Source: Epiperipatus broadwayi
Taxonomy: Eukaryota > Onychophora > Udeonychophora > Euonychophora > Peripatidae
Direction of reading: 5' to 3'
Length of the DNA: 64,000 nucleotides
NCBI GenBank assembly: GCA_028023455.1
Contig: JAQFVV010006473.1
Location: 248,001 to 312,000, forward strand
The translations under genes were made by a program, and so were the position numbers. Each line of letters begins with the position of its first letter. The first letter of the stretch is position 1. Below, one piece after another: positions 1 to 12,649 of the stretch. The notes beneath the pieces are model-generated. The model did no database searches and was not told where the DNA came from. It was given only the letters and a program-made list of their open reading frames with translations.

Positions 1-800
1 TAAAATGCATGCATAGGGAAAGAGAGTGTTCTGAGTTACCAACTGATATGTGGTCACAATATGGAGGAGGTAAAATTATGGGTGTACTAATACAAAAAAC
101 TTTAAAATATTTCAGCAGATATTTATAAAGTGTGAAAGTGGAGAGAAAGCAATTTGCACTTTATATAAACTTATTAAAAATTTGTCAAAATGGTCATGGA
201 GATTCAGGTGTTCAATATTTTTAGCTCACCTGATATATGAAGGTTCTTCATGAAAAGCATGCATATTGAATTAGAGTGCTCTCAGATGCTGAAATTGTGG
301 AATGAAAGAGAGAAATAAATTGACAAAAATGGAAAATGCATCTGCAATGCAAAAATTATGCACTCTTCTATGAGTTTTAAAAATTTATAGAAATTATAAA
401 TTTAATTGTTTAACATCAGTGGCTCTCATGATCAATAAAAAGATTGTTCATGAAAGATATGCATAGTAAAAGAAGGTGGTCTGAAATTTTGCAATAGAAA
501 ATAGCTGTTATTGAAATGATGGATGCATTGATAAAGCACACACAAAACATGTGAAAATATCTAACTCTGTAGTGTAATAATTATTCATCCTTCTACAGTA
601 TGTTAAAAATAGCAATGAGTTCCTACCTTGAATATGAGTGGTGAAATGAAAATGTATAGAGATATTAATACAAGCATGGAGATTTAGTGCTTGATACTTC
701 TAGGTTACTGCAAAATTTTGTCATAAAATGTATGTATAATGAAAAAAGGTATTCTGTTTTTTGTTGTTGCTGATCTATGATTATTATATAGTAGGGTTGA
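1..800. repeat. Degenerate ~240-bp tandem repeat
   Basis: Two landmarks recur in the same order. A 'catgcata'-type motif followed by a 'gtgytctsag'-like stretch lies near 9, 258, 457 and 729. A 'catggagatt..ggtgttcaatattt..agctcacc' stretch lies near 194 and, diverged, near 675. Spacing is roughly 200-270 bp, so I read it as three to four strongly decayed tandem units. No coding potential is seen. The first unit may be cut by the window edge. Confidence 0.4.
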
Positions 801-844
801 GATGACTGATGCATTGATAAAAATTTACAAAAAATAAAATATAT

Positions 845-1152
845 ATTAAATGTATTTATATAGTGGACTACTTCCATCATCTAATATAAAGCATTGAATG
901 TCTTTGGAAAAATTTAACTTTATTTAAATCTTCGAATTACATTTAAGTGTTAGTAATAGCACACAGGCTAATATATGCAAGACGTTTTGAAAGCTATTAT
1001 TTTCTCTTTTCTTCATGTGTTGATCGCCTGAATTGTGACAGTGTTATTACTAACACTTGGATGTAAGATTTAAATAAAGTTAAAATTTTTTAAAGCCATT
1101 CAATACTAAATATTAGATGAAAAAAAAGTCCAATATATAAATACACCTAAAT
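845..1152. repeat. Foldback (MITE-like) element, family A, copy 1
   Basis: Two arms of about 110 bp are imperfect reverse complements. The left arm (845-960) includes 'tgtatttatatagtggac', 'catctaatat' and 'aactttatttaaatctt'. The right arm (1040-1152) carries the complements in reverse order. The centre (about 960-1040) is unique. No transposase is present. The structure fits a non-autonomous DNA element or foldback MITE. A second copy with the same terminal and subterminal motifs lies at 40848-41125. Confidence 0.75.
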
Positions 1153-1276
1153 CACCAACATCACAATCTTCAGGAAAACGATATATATTAATATTTTTAT
1201 ATGAAAGAAAAAATGGTATAATTAGAAAATAGGGTATATAATTAAGTAATAATATTTGATCATTATTGGTGGCAGT

Positions 1277-1345
1277 TTTTTTTTTTTAAGTGTCATAGCA
1301 TCGGCCGGGACGCGAACCCGCAATAATGCTTTCCACCCTTTAGCA
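1277..1345 (-). mobile_element. 3' fragment of a tRNA-derived SINE
   Basis: On the minus strand there is a good RNA polymerase III B-box/T-arm, GGGTTCGCGTCCC. It is followed by a short tail ending GATGCTATGACAC and then a run of A. The tail closely matches that of the SINE at 14207-14315 (AATGCTTTGACAT then A-run), so the two belong to one family. The A-box half is not recognisable, so the copy is 5'-truncated or diverged. Confidence 0.55.
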
Positions 1346-1349
1346 AAAT

Positions 1350-2140
1350 TTATTCTAATATCTCAAATTTGATCTCTCAAAAATCTTAGACAATTTTATA
1401 ACTCCATTTGTATTTCTCACTTCCTTGCTTTTTAAAATTATATTTACTCTTTTGATAAAAGATTTAATTTTATTAATTGTTTTACAATTTATCTATTTTA
1501 CTGTATGTCTGTTTCTTTTCTCCTACCGATATAATAATAATGTTAAAATAATTTTACTTGATCATTGACCTTAGTTATAATTTCATTAATAATATTAACT
1601 GATTAAAATAGATTTTTAAAAAATCTTCAATTCATCTGTAATTTTATCAATTCTTTAAACATTTTAAGCCACATCTTTTTATTACTATGGTTCAATGTAT
1701 TTAATTTAATTATAATTTTTTCTTAACATATTTCTTTCACATCCATTATTAATATATTATTTTACCTTTTCAATAAATTTTTTTTTTTTTTATTATTAAT
1801 ATATATTTTTTACTACCTTAATATTTTTTGGAGTTTTATTAATCACTTTTTTTTCCAATAAAAATAGATTTATTTTTCAATATATTAGATTAGATTTATG
1901 CTTTCTTTAATTTTTTATTTTTTCCTTGCAAATTTGTTTAGTGGATTTTTTTTTCTTTTTAGTTTAATAAAAGTTTTGTCTACTTATGTTTACTTTTTTA
2001 TTTATTAATTATATTTTGCTACTTTTTCCATAAATAATATAAGGATTAATTATTCTACATAAATAACCATATGACCTATTACAAAAATGATGGATGTCAT
2101 GTGACATACTCGCATATATACTTTATATAAGTAGAAATCG
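1350..2140. other. AT-rich DNA, no gene seen
   Basis: T-rich low-complexity sequence with several poly-T runs near 1774-1790 and 1940. No open frame, repeat structure or RNA motif could be supported. Confidence 0.5.
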
Positions 2141-2142
2141 AT

Positions 2143-2200
2143 TTCTGAGTATTAAATGTTGAACCTGTTACTCTATCACTGCTCTAAGCCACAGATCGCT
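2143..2200 (-). mobile_element. Possible tRNA-like SINE head
   Basis: On the minus strand an A-box-like TGTGGCTTAGAGCAGTG (about 2194-2178) is followed at tRNA-like spacing by a B-box-like GGTTCAACATT (about 2164-2154). No clean acceptor stem, tail or target duplication was found. The pairing of A and B boxes is the only support, so this may be chance. Confidence 0.3.
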
Positions 2201-2209
2201 TTTTATCCT

Positions 2210-4100
2210 CATACTGCCTTTTTTAAAAAAAAATCATGCCTGTTTTTAGTGTTTTTTAAATATTAATATGACATTTTTTTTAGTAAAATTTATTGTCTAC
2301 AGTTTATATTTCTGTTAGATATTTTTTATAGATTGACATATATTAAGACAAATGTTTTTTGCATAAAGCAAAAATTTCACAATTTTTTTATTTAAATCCT
2401 TAAATGAATTTCCAGATTAGTGCATCTTTTCAAAAGACAAATGTTAAAAAAGTAATATATTACAAGCATAAATATACTGCAGAAAATAATAATTTTAAAC
2501 TTCTTAATTTATTTAGTATGTTCTTGAATGATATTGGATTTTTTTATTCATCATTAAGTGCACAATTATTTTTAATCCAAATATCCTTTTTCCATTAATC
2601 TGTTCACTGCAAATTATCTTTACATTCTCAAGGGAAAAGATATGGTCACACATTGTTATGTACTTAAAACTTGAGTATCATAGAATTATTTTTGGCACTA
2701 TTATTCAGATATATGTGCTGCTTTACTTGTATTAATGTTTGGACCAATATAAAATAATTGATTTACCTCACAGATGTTCATAAGACATTTGAATCCAGAA
2801 AATAAGGGAGTGAAGTTGTAATCCACAGATCTTGAATTCCAGAGGTCACCATTCTATTATTTACATTAAACCATACTAGGCTTCAGAAACAATAGCTATT
2901 AATAATAGCATCATATATAATAGAAATGTAAATAAGGTTTTTATTTATGCTTCATTAAGTATAATAACAGATTTATAAATTGAAAAGTGATCTATGAAAA
3001 CAAGAAATAACTTAAATATTTGGATTTATTAATTAGATGTATTGAATGTACAATGAATTATTCTATGAATGTAAAGTCCATTAATGTTAGAAAATTTATT
3101 AACTCCCAAATTATTTGTTTATGCTGATTTCAAACAGGCGGGATTCAAAACATTCTTGTATGGTAAAAAAGTTTATATTGATAGTTAGATTGTAGATTTA
3201 ATAATGTATGAATAATAATAAATAAACATTATTTAAGCATATTTGATAATAGGCAAATTATTAATAGTAATAGAAATATTCATCTAAAAAACATCAGATT
3301 GTGTGTCTTTATGGTGTATATATAACAACTATATCACCACCAACAAAAAGTATACATATGGTTATTTTGAATTGATAAATTAATAACAGACAAAATAGAA
3401 TTGATCAGACCCCTCCCCCCCAACTTATGTATCTGATTAAGTGAGAAGATTCAGAGACAAACATTTATGTAATGATAAATCAGCATGTGTATCTATATAA
3501 GAGAATTAAAAAGTATTCTACATCATCATCCATGTTTTTGACCCTGAGAATATAATACACATTCTAGTGAATAAGCTGATATAAAAGAAAAGATAAAAAA
3601 AGATTTGGTTTATCTATATTATAGACAGAATGATGAACAGAAAATCCAATAGTGTTCAGCTGAATATGATTTTGAACATACACAAGCAAATTAAAAATTT
3701 AAAATATATTATTTCATGAGTAGATTTAATGATTCTATATATTATTTTTTAACATTAACTTTGGGAAAAAAGTGTTCTACAGCAAAAATGCATTTAGAGC
3801 TTTAAATATCAAGTAATTTTGAAATTTTCATTCACTGCAAGAAATATTATATTAATATATAAATTAATTATTTAATAACAATTATATGGTCAGTTACTTA
3901 AAAGATTATGTAAAATTCATGCTCCAAAGTAGCAGATTGAAGACAATTCCAGGAAAGTTCAGACTTTTTTATTTGCACTTTTTTCCTATGGGAAAGTAAT
4001 CCAATAATCTTAAGCTCTTTTTCTTGCCTTTTGCAACTAATTATATATATATAAGCAATAAAAATATTAAATTAACTAAAGAAAATATATATAAAGAAAA
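2210..4100. other. AT-rich DNA, no gene seen
   Basis: Only short open frames of random character are present. A C-run (3412-3420) is the only compositional oddity. Nothing else could be supported. Confidence 0.5.
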
Positions 4101-4109
4101 AGTGAAGAT

Positions 4110-4450
4110 GTCAAAACTGTAATGAGATTTTTCTTTAAAAAAATAATATAGGAATAATAAATAATGAAATTTAAAATCATAAGAAAGAAAAAATTATCTT
4201 GAAATGCTCTTGAGAATAAAAAATATTTTATTATAATGTTACAACTCTACAATAACAGAATATTGTATATACATCTGAAATTATAATTCCTTTTTAAATC
4301 CATATTTAATTATTATAAAATTATAATAAAATAGTTTTTTATTCTCAAGAGTATTTCAAGTTGATTTTTTTCTTATGATTTTACATTTTGTTATTCATTA
4401 TCTCGATATCATTTTTCTTAAAGAAAAAATTCATTAAAGTTTTAGCATTT
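4110..4450. repeat. Foldback element, family B
   Basis: Arms of about 120-130 bp (4110-4240 and 4322-4450) are imperfect reverse complements. Shared blocks include 'aaaatcataagaaa', 'cttgaaat.ctcttgagaataaaaa' and 'ttattataat'. They flank a unique centre of about 80 bp. No open frame is present. This is typical of a MITE or foldback transposon derivative. No flanking target duplication could be fixed in the surrounding AT-rich sequence. Confidence 0.75.
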
Positions 4451-4459
4451 AATTTTTAA

Positions 4460-7385
4460 CCTGCTATAATAATTCTCATATTCTTTTTGATAGAGAATTT
4501 CAGTTTTATTATTAATATGCAACTACCTATACTATTCAAAATCTAGAAGATTCTCCATAGAAATTGCTGATGCCAAATAACAATTGTATAAAAATTATTT
4601 TTTTTCATTAATAAACAGTATATTAAGATAAAAGAAAATACTTAACTGAATTACAAAGGATGTTCTCTCTTTCATAAATATTTATTTTAATATTCTCTAT
4701 TACGTAATCCAATAAAATACATCTAAATTGTCTATCAAATAGTCAATTTTTACATATAACTTTTATATCCATCTTTAATCTGTGATTATATAAATGCATG
4801 AATGTCTTTTTAATATTTATATTAAGTGAGATATACGTGTTTAAAAAAAAATAATAAATCATAGATGGTTGTATGTTTTATTTTAGTGTAATATCCATAA
4901 TTGATTGTATTCAATATGCTTTGTTTAAAACAAAGAGATTTTTTTAAACTTAAAAATCAGACATGATGAAGACATTTGAAAGACATTGTTGCTATAATGA
5001 TGGGAACAATTTTGCATGAGTTAGTGAGAAATGCAGGCAATAATGGATAATGATGATACTATGTGATAGTAGTTATATAAGAAACCACATGTTGAAATTT
5101 AGAGTTGTCTTGGCAATAAAAGCCTAAGCAAGCTCAGAGTTTATAACAACCATTTTATTTCGCTGCCTTTTTGACTTATAGCAGATTAAAATAATTGTCG
5201 AAAAGGATTCTGTCTCTCTCATCAGGACTTCTATACCACACTATACCTAGAGTATATGTTCAACAAAAAAGAATTGAAACAGTTTACCATGGAAAAAAAA
5301 TAAAGTTAGAGAATTTTATGCAATTAGAATGCTTTCAGAATGTTACCTATGAATTTACATTATTAAACTTTGCATGCTAATGTATCATTAATATTATTTC
5401 TATGATATCAATGCTAATTGAACAATTACAAATAGGATATTACTTATGGTATAATATTAAAGTTTCTTAAATCTATGGAAGATTAAAAAAAAGAGAGAAA
5501 TAATTAGAATCTCTGTATAGATTAACTATTAAATCTGGGTTAATGTACACTTGCCAAATATTTTTGTCAAAGAAGATTTAAAATTATAATAGATTTGACT
5601 GAAAACCCACGAAATAAAGAAAAGTTAGCTTTGATAATAATAAGTAAAAGAACTTTAAATTTAACTTTCAAACAAAAAAACAAAAAGTGGAAAAATTTTT
5701 TTTTTTTTGAAACAAATACTTTATTACACTCAGTCAAATGGATTTCTTCAAATCAAACCATGTTGTGGGGAAGAAGTAATTACTAAAAACTATATCTGCG
5801 AATTTATACATTGAACTATGTGAAAGTGATAGTGTATCTAACTTTAAAATTCAACATGGGATTTATCAGTTTGGAATCATGCTGCAAAGAAATAATCACT
5901 GCAAATTGCATTGATGAATTAATGTTGAAAGCTCCAAAAAAGAAAAAGAAAAAAAGAAATAAATATTGATTTTGAAGATAAATAAAAAATTAAAAACATA
6001 ATTTTTTTAAATATTATAGATAATGACTCTAGATGTCGCTCTCAAATACTTATCATGGATCTTATCATCTTAATAATGATATATTAGGATTTAATTACGC
6101 CTATTAAAGTAAACTATTTTGATTGTTATTAAAACAGATTAAGTAAAGTGTTAAAGTTTTTAATAAGAATATGTGTAAAGTAAGATACAAGTGAATATGT
6201 AACCTTAGTTGTATGAGTGTGTTTGTTTGCTAAATTTATTAATTCATTTATATTGGAGATGCTGTGTTGAATTTAACTACTTATAACTATTATGCATCCA
6301 GTTATTTTGATATTTATATAATGTTTGTATGCTCTTGACATTTTTTCTCACAATGTGAACTAATTACGGTGACGAAGAGTAAATAAATAAGCCGATTTTT
6401 TTTTGTTATTGTTGTTTGGTGGATCTTATTCCTAATAAGAATCTCTCTCATATAACGAAATATTGTAATATTGTTTCTTATATGGCAATTTTATAATGGT
6501 GTTTAAATTTGGAGCCTCTTAAGCTAGTAAATTATACTAATAGAACACACTTGAACTGGGAATTGAGTATAAGCTTTGTGTTGGCATGTTGCGCCATTTA
6601 TATTGATGCTTACCTTACAAATTGATATGTGACCTAAGGATTTTTCTTTTTGGTTTTCCTGAACTAAGTGTCGGGTAATAGATTGGTTGATAATAAAACC
6701 TCTCCAATTATGTTGTCTTATCGTAAACAACACGTTATAAAAATATCTAACTAATAGACCTATAGCTATTTTTTTTTAAAAAGAGATAGAAGAAGGGTTA
6801 TAAAATTACAGACTTAAGTCGATAACTTTTTTTGTTGATAGATTATATATTATTTTCTTTTAATATTATATTATTATAACATTTGTAATTTTATAATTAC
6901 TATGTTCTGAATAAAATAATTTTTTATTGTTATTCAGCTAATGAGTTCATGGTTGATCATCATTATCTATATCATTAGAAGTTACACAAAAGCTGTAAAA
7001 ATTGCAAAAAGGTATAAAAGTTACTAAAACCATGAATGCATACATATTTGAAATCGATTTAATTGTATTTTACATTTAACAAGGCTACTCATTATCCCTT
7101 TATCGGCATCGCTTGATGGGAGTACAGTATGTTTATTCGATGCATGGGTACAAATAAAACTCAGTTTGTATCTGAATCATCACATTACCAATTATTCAAT
7201 ATTTGAATTATAATTTGAGTTAGAAAATTACAAAGAAACCTTGAAAAAATTTACTAAATGACGTTTACAATGTGATGAATAATAGATTATATTTAGTTAG
7301 CCTTTAGAACCTGTATAAATATTTTTTTTACATTTAATATTCACGGAGTAAAATAAATTTATGGGTCTTCAAGAAAGAAAGTTAG
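4460..7385. other. AT-rich DNA, no confirmed gene
   Basis: No recognisable protein or RNA. A slightly GC-richer minus-strand open frame at 6524-6733 (69 residues, unknown) contains a donor-like AAG|GTAAGC near 6615. It has no convincing acceptor or family match, so I do not call a gene. Confidence 0.45.
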
Positions 7386-7388
7386 GAT

Positions 7389-7390
<2 letters not shown>

Positions 7391-7442
<52 letters not shown>
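7391..7442. repeat. (TA)n microsatellite
   Basis: Uninterrupted alternating A and T for about 50 bp. Confidence 0.98.
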
Positions 7443-7445
<3 letters not shown>

Positions 7446-7590
7446 AAATACGTACTGTAATGAACTTATAAAATAATTAAACATGAGGAAAATTATTGTG
7501 AATATATGAATAATTTCTTTTTTAAAAACTAATTGCAAAAATAAATTGAGTTAAAAAAATCCAGAATTTTAAGTTAAAAAAGTAAATGAT

Positions 7591-7818
7591 TACCTACCTA
7601 CCTACCTACCTACCTACCTACCTACCTACCTACCTACCTACCTACCTACCTACCTACCTACCTACCTAACCTACCTACCTACCTACCTACCTACCTACCT
7701 ACCTACCTACCTACCTACCTACCTACCTACCTACCTACCTACCTACCTACCTACCTACCTACCTACCTACCTACCTACCTACCTACCTACCTATCTATCT
7801 CCCTGTCTGTCTGTCTGT
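7591..7818. repeat. (TACC)n microsatellite with compound end
   Basis: About 50 tandem tetramers. There is one phase slip (an extra A at about 7669). The array then decays into TATC units (about 7791-7800) and TGTC units (7803-7818). Such compound tetranucleotide tracts are common in animal genomes. Confidence 0.98.
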
Positions 7819-7829
7819 AATTGAAATTT

Positions 7830-10300
7830 TTTTCATTTTTTAATTAAAAAAACAAAAGTTTAATTTTTTAAATTATTTTTTTTTATTAGTTTCAGAAGTA
7901 GGGTCTGTAGTAATGGAATCACTTGTTATAACTTACATTAAAATATATGGATTTAAGGATAATTCATTCCAAACCGTATCCAAAACAAGATTCAAATAGA
8001 AAAACCGTAATAAAAAATAAAAAATATAAAGATAAATATGTATGTAAAATTAATTGCACAGTTCCATTTTAATGAAAACTAAAGTCTAATTTTTAAAAAT
8101 ATAAAATGAAAATCTAAAAAACATATTCTAATACAAATTGGATCACATATTTAGCCATTTCAAATTGTATTCAGAATTTCAATTTTATTTTATTTTCTAA
8201 CTCTTGTTTTCTGGATAATATAGACAACTAAAATTGATTTTTAAATGTATATTCTAAACAAATTTTCTATTTTTGTTTTCTCACTTAAAATTAACTTTTA
8301 TAATGAAAACTGAAATCTAACTCTTAATTTCATTAATTTCTCAAAGAGGCATTTAATACAAAAATCATAAAATTCATTTTACCCCATATTGAGAGAAATT
8401 ACAAACTTTTTTAAATTACCACTAAAATCATGTACATTTATTTCTAATATTTTAATTCCAAAAAATTTTTTGTAGTAGTCAGAGTAGTTGAAAATGTGGC
8501 AACTTTTAAAACTTTGATGACATTGTATTCTTCCTTGGAAGTCTTGAACTTTGTGATATTACATTGAGAAAATATTTCAAATGCTTAAAAACTTGATTTT
8601 TGTGAAGTTTATTAAGATTCATTAATATTTTTGCACATGAATTATGTAACACTTTTTAAAAATAAAAAATATAAATTATTACTTATTTATTTTTTAAACA
8701 ATGTTATATTGCCCACCATAATATTAACAATGCAAATTATAGTAAAAGCTGTATGCTGATATATCACCATTGATAGTCTGTTAGAATATATTACACTAAT
8801 GTAAAATTACTAAAAAAACTCTTAAAGTATAATTTGATTAATATATCAGATATTAATATTTATTCATTCACATTTTAAAAACAAATGTCAAATAAAAAAG
8901 ATTTTGTTCTTTTTCTGAAATGAAATGCCTCCTCCTAATTATTGCTGACAAAACATTTATTGTTTTGATTAGATGTAATTTTTTTAATATTTGCACAAAT
9001 AAAATGTGATATTTTAGAACTTACTTCATTTTTAAATAAAAATGTCTATCAAATAAAGCTAAATTTATTATATTCTGATAAATAGTAAAAGTTTAACATT
9101 AAAATTAATGTTGACAACTTGATAGGGAAGACAATTAAAACTGTCCTAGTATTGGCACAGTACAAAAAAGTTAAAACATACACTTATACTGATAAAAATT
9201 ATTTTATTTAACTTTCTGGATGACATGGTCAACTAAAATAAAAATTCACTATTTTGTTTTCTCACATTAAAATTAATTTTTTTCTTGATGAATTACAATG
9301 AAAAACATAGCAATCTTATATTAATAAAAGTCATTTCACTTTTTTATTCCAAAATTATTTATTTTCTGATGGTTTCAATGAGTTTTCTAATTGATTTTTT
9401 TCAAAAATTTCGAACATTGCACATGCATAATTGGTTAGCCAAAAATGGATATTGTATCATATGTGTTTATTAACAGTTTGACAACTTATTAAGTAATTTT
9501 GTAATTATGATTTTCAAGATTATAACTAAAATTATTATTGATATGCAGCAGAAAATGTTAAAAAAAGTGCAGTATATTTTCATTGTGAAAGATATAATTA
9601 AACAAATATGCTGTTCAAAATATGACAAACACTTTTCATTTTGTAACATTTTTCTCTGTTACACAAATTTTAATTTAGTGAAAAAAGTATTCATTGTTCA
9701 ATTATTTTTACATAGAATGTTTTCTTAGTAGATTTTATATTTATAGTCACCTTTAATTGCTAATGTTTTGAATTTGATAACTGAATCATTACATTTAACA
9801 TAGAGTGATTAAACTGTAGCTAATCTGCAGCTTTCCTTTGATGGTTTCACATTCATTAGACTACAGTAAATTGAACTAAAATATATACTGATTGATATTA
9901 ATTTCAACAAAAATAGCAGTCAAGAAATGGGCTTTTAAATCAAAGAGTATGCTTTCCATTATGTTCAAAAGTAATCATTGTACTTACACAACATAGATGT
10001 TGTTAAAATCTTGACATTAAAATGTTTGTTTATTCATTTATTTTATTTTTATAAAATTGAACAAAATATTTGTTTTTTGTCGTGTGATATTCACATTTAG
10101 TTCTATTTGAATAGATTTATTTTTTATCAGAAAATAAATCAATACAATTTTCATAATATGAAACAGAAAATGATTAGAATAAAAAAGACCTTACTAAAAA
10201 GATTTCTGTTATTTTTTGCTGTTTGTGTTTTGTAATTATAAGTTGAATTTTTAAATTTTAAATATTATATTTATTATTTCAAGATTAAAAGCATCAAGCT
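7830..10300. other. AT-rich DNA with a diverged direct repeat, no gene
   Basis: Segments 8205-8295 and 9208-9285 share a series of blocks: 'tttctggat', 'caactaaaat', 'tttgttttctcac' and 'aaaattaa'. An internal 'aatgaaaact.aa.tctaa' block also recurs at 8073 and 8300. This suggests an old ~1-kb duplication or dispersed repeat. No protein is recognisable. Confidence 0.35.
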
Positions 10301-10312
10301 AACTAATCAACA

Positions 10313-10411
10313 AATAATCAAAATTACACCAAATTCACAATTTTAGTGTTTTAAAGGTTATTTTCGTGGCTAGCCTGGTTGAGTTGTGAATTTGGTGTAA
10401 TTTTGATTATT
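10313..10411. repeat. Short element with perfect 28-bp inverted repeats
   Basis: Positions 10313-10340 and 10384-10411 are exact reverse complements over 28 bp, around a 43-bp loop. The arm contains 'aaattac.cc.aaattcacaa', shared with the ends of the element at 20642-20880. This looks like an internally deleted member of that family. Confidence 0.75.
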
Positions 10412-10419
10412 ATTTTAGT

Positions 10420-11870
10420 GTACTCTTTACTGATATGAATTATTAATAAAAATTTGTTGTGGAATTAATTATTACTCATTGATAAACATTTTTACCATAA
10501 AGACTAAAGCATAATCTTTTCTTCTAATCATTTATTTTACTTGATTATTTTATTTATTTATTTAAAAAATTGATATATTATTTTTAAGATAACTTTCATT
10601 TTATGAAGTTATATTTTTAATGAATATTATAAAAAATGTAAATTTTTAAAGAAAAATAAATATTTATTTATTAAAAATTAAAAAAAGCCTGAAATTGTTT
10701 GCCAAATTGATCACATAAATCTGTTCAAGACACTGTTATGCTTGAAATGATTAATCATTTATTGTTAATAAGATTTTTAATAATGTCTTATTTTTATACA
10801 ATTATCATTTTTTCTTGCTTTTTAGCATTAACTTTTCAAATTTTTCAGGTTGATGTAGCATTTTGGTATACTATTTACTTACTCTTACTATTTTCTCTAG
10901 ACTTAAAAAAATCATTTTTTAATTATAATCTATTGACTGAAAAATAAAATTTATAGTATTTAGTATGCCTTTGTTCAGTTCTGAAGGTCTCATGTGTTAA
11001 ATCTTAAGGTTAAGCTTAGTAAAGAAATAATATAATGTACAACTAACAGCAAAACAAAAGGGTTCAATGTTTAAGATTGAAGTATCATGTAAAGTGTAAT
11101 GTTTCTGAAAAAGAAGACAGAAGAAACAATAATAATGCATATTAATTTACTTATTTATCTTTGATGTTCATGATATGCATTTAAAGAAAAAAAATGGAAA
11201 AATGAACTTGTAACATTTTCACAAATTTTAACAATAATTGTGCATTACTAAAAGTAATAATAAAAATAATAGACAGCCACTAAAAAGGAGTATGGCCATT
11301 CCAACTTTACCCCCTCCAAAAAAGAGAGAAAAAAAGGAGAGAGTAAAAATACTACTCTAAAAATGAGTTTGTGATGACTATACAAACCAATCTGTGGGCC
11401 ACAAATATGTCACACTTTTCAGTTTACTTGATATTTTATGATGTTGACTTTTATTTCATCAAGAAGACTTTTTTTTTGAAATACTTCAATATCTTGTTTA
11501 ATTATAGTTTTTCAATGTATTCTCTTCTCTTCCATATCTTACCAATGGAAACAATTGATATTGCACTTTTCTTCTCTAGAACTACACTCTTTCTCCTCGT
11601 CACTTAGTTAATATTATTTCTCTCTCCTACATTCCTTCTTTTAGTATATTTCTGCAATTTTTACTCCCATTTCTACTTCTACTATGAAACCTATGCGCAA
11701 GTTCCCTATAAAATATCTTTTAGAAAATCTTTATTATTCATTTGTTTTATAAATGCAATCCAATGAAGATGTGATTTTACAATAGTGGACTCAGCTGAAG
11801 AACACACGGATTATCTTCATGATCTTGCTATTATATTTTAAAAATGTTATAGTGTACTTAAATGAACCTT
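10420..11870. other. AT-rich DNA, no gene seen
   Basis: Open frames at 10738-10947 and 11371-11607 consist mainly of F, I, L and Y, as expected by chance from T-rich sequence. No motif was recognised. Confidence 0.45.
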
Positions 11871-11884
11871 TTCTAATGACTTTA

Positions 11885-12640
11885 TATTGCACTAATAGGC
11901 ATTCAAATTTTACACTTATACAATATATTAAGTAAAACAACAGCTTTATATACAGTTAATGTCAAGGCAATAGTTATTTCCCTATGATGAAATACTCTAC
12001 CTTTTAACATGTTAAAAGCAGCAGCACATTGGAGTCTTTGTTGGATATCACCATCTATGCACAACTTTCTATTTATAAAACTATCAAGGTATTTAAACTG
12101 GTTTACATTTTCAAGTTGATAACTTTCCAAACTGAAATGTACTAAGATTTTTTTTTCCATCATTGGTTGATAAGAGGTTTTTGAAAATTAATTTATAAAC
12201 TGAGATTTTTATAAGTTGCATTCAAAACATTAAAAATATTTGGTAGTCTGTTTTTAGAACTGGCAAAAATAGCACACTGTAAATTCAGAATCCAAAAAGA
12301 TAAAGCTCTTGTTTTTACTCTTAACCAAGTATTGTGTATTGATTCCTGTTTGATTAAGACACCTATAAACAATTCCAAAGATCACTGCCATAAAAATTGA
12401 AAATAATGTTGGAGAATACATATTCTCTTTTAACACCAGTTTTTATTTCAATGCCTCAAATTTTCCACATATAGTAATAACATTTCTTTTGATTCTATCA
12501 TGTAAAAGTTATATAATACAAATAAATTTTGGTGGACAACCAACTATGTTTAAGCAATGCCATAAACCAGTTTTATTAATTGAATCAAATATCCTGACTA
12601 AATTAATAGTTTTTTTTTCTAAAGGCAAAAAGAGTTCATG
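11885..12640 (-). pseudogene. Decayed non-LTR retrotransposon (LINE) reverse transcriptase fragment
   Basis: Read on the minus strand, several frames give reverse-transcriptase landmarks in the correct order. An FDSIN block (motif A type, about 12589-12575) is followed by a GCPPKFI stretch, then SPTLFSIFM (motif B type, near 12425), then AIFASS (remnant around motif C; the catalytic FADD is gone). The thumb follows (12163-11903), with LENVNQFKYL and a QRLQCAAAFN..KGRVFHHREI stretch. Frameshifts and stops separate the pieces, and the endonuclease and 5' half are absent. The order and wording of these blocks match endonuclease-reverse transcriptases of animal LINEs. This is a dead 5'-truncated copy of a family different from the one at 36.8-39.9 kb. 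Confidence 0.8.
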
Positions 12641-12649
12641 ATTTATTTA

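Noticed and set aside
6524-6733. Minus-strand exon with donor-like GTAAGC
   Set aside because: No acceptor with polypyrimidine tract, no partner exon, and no recognisable peptide.
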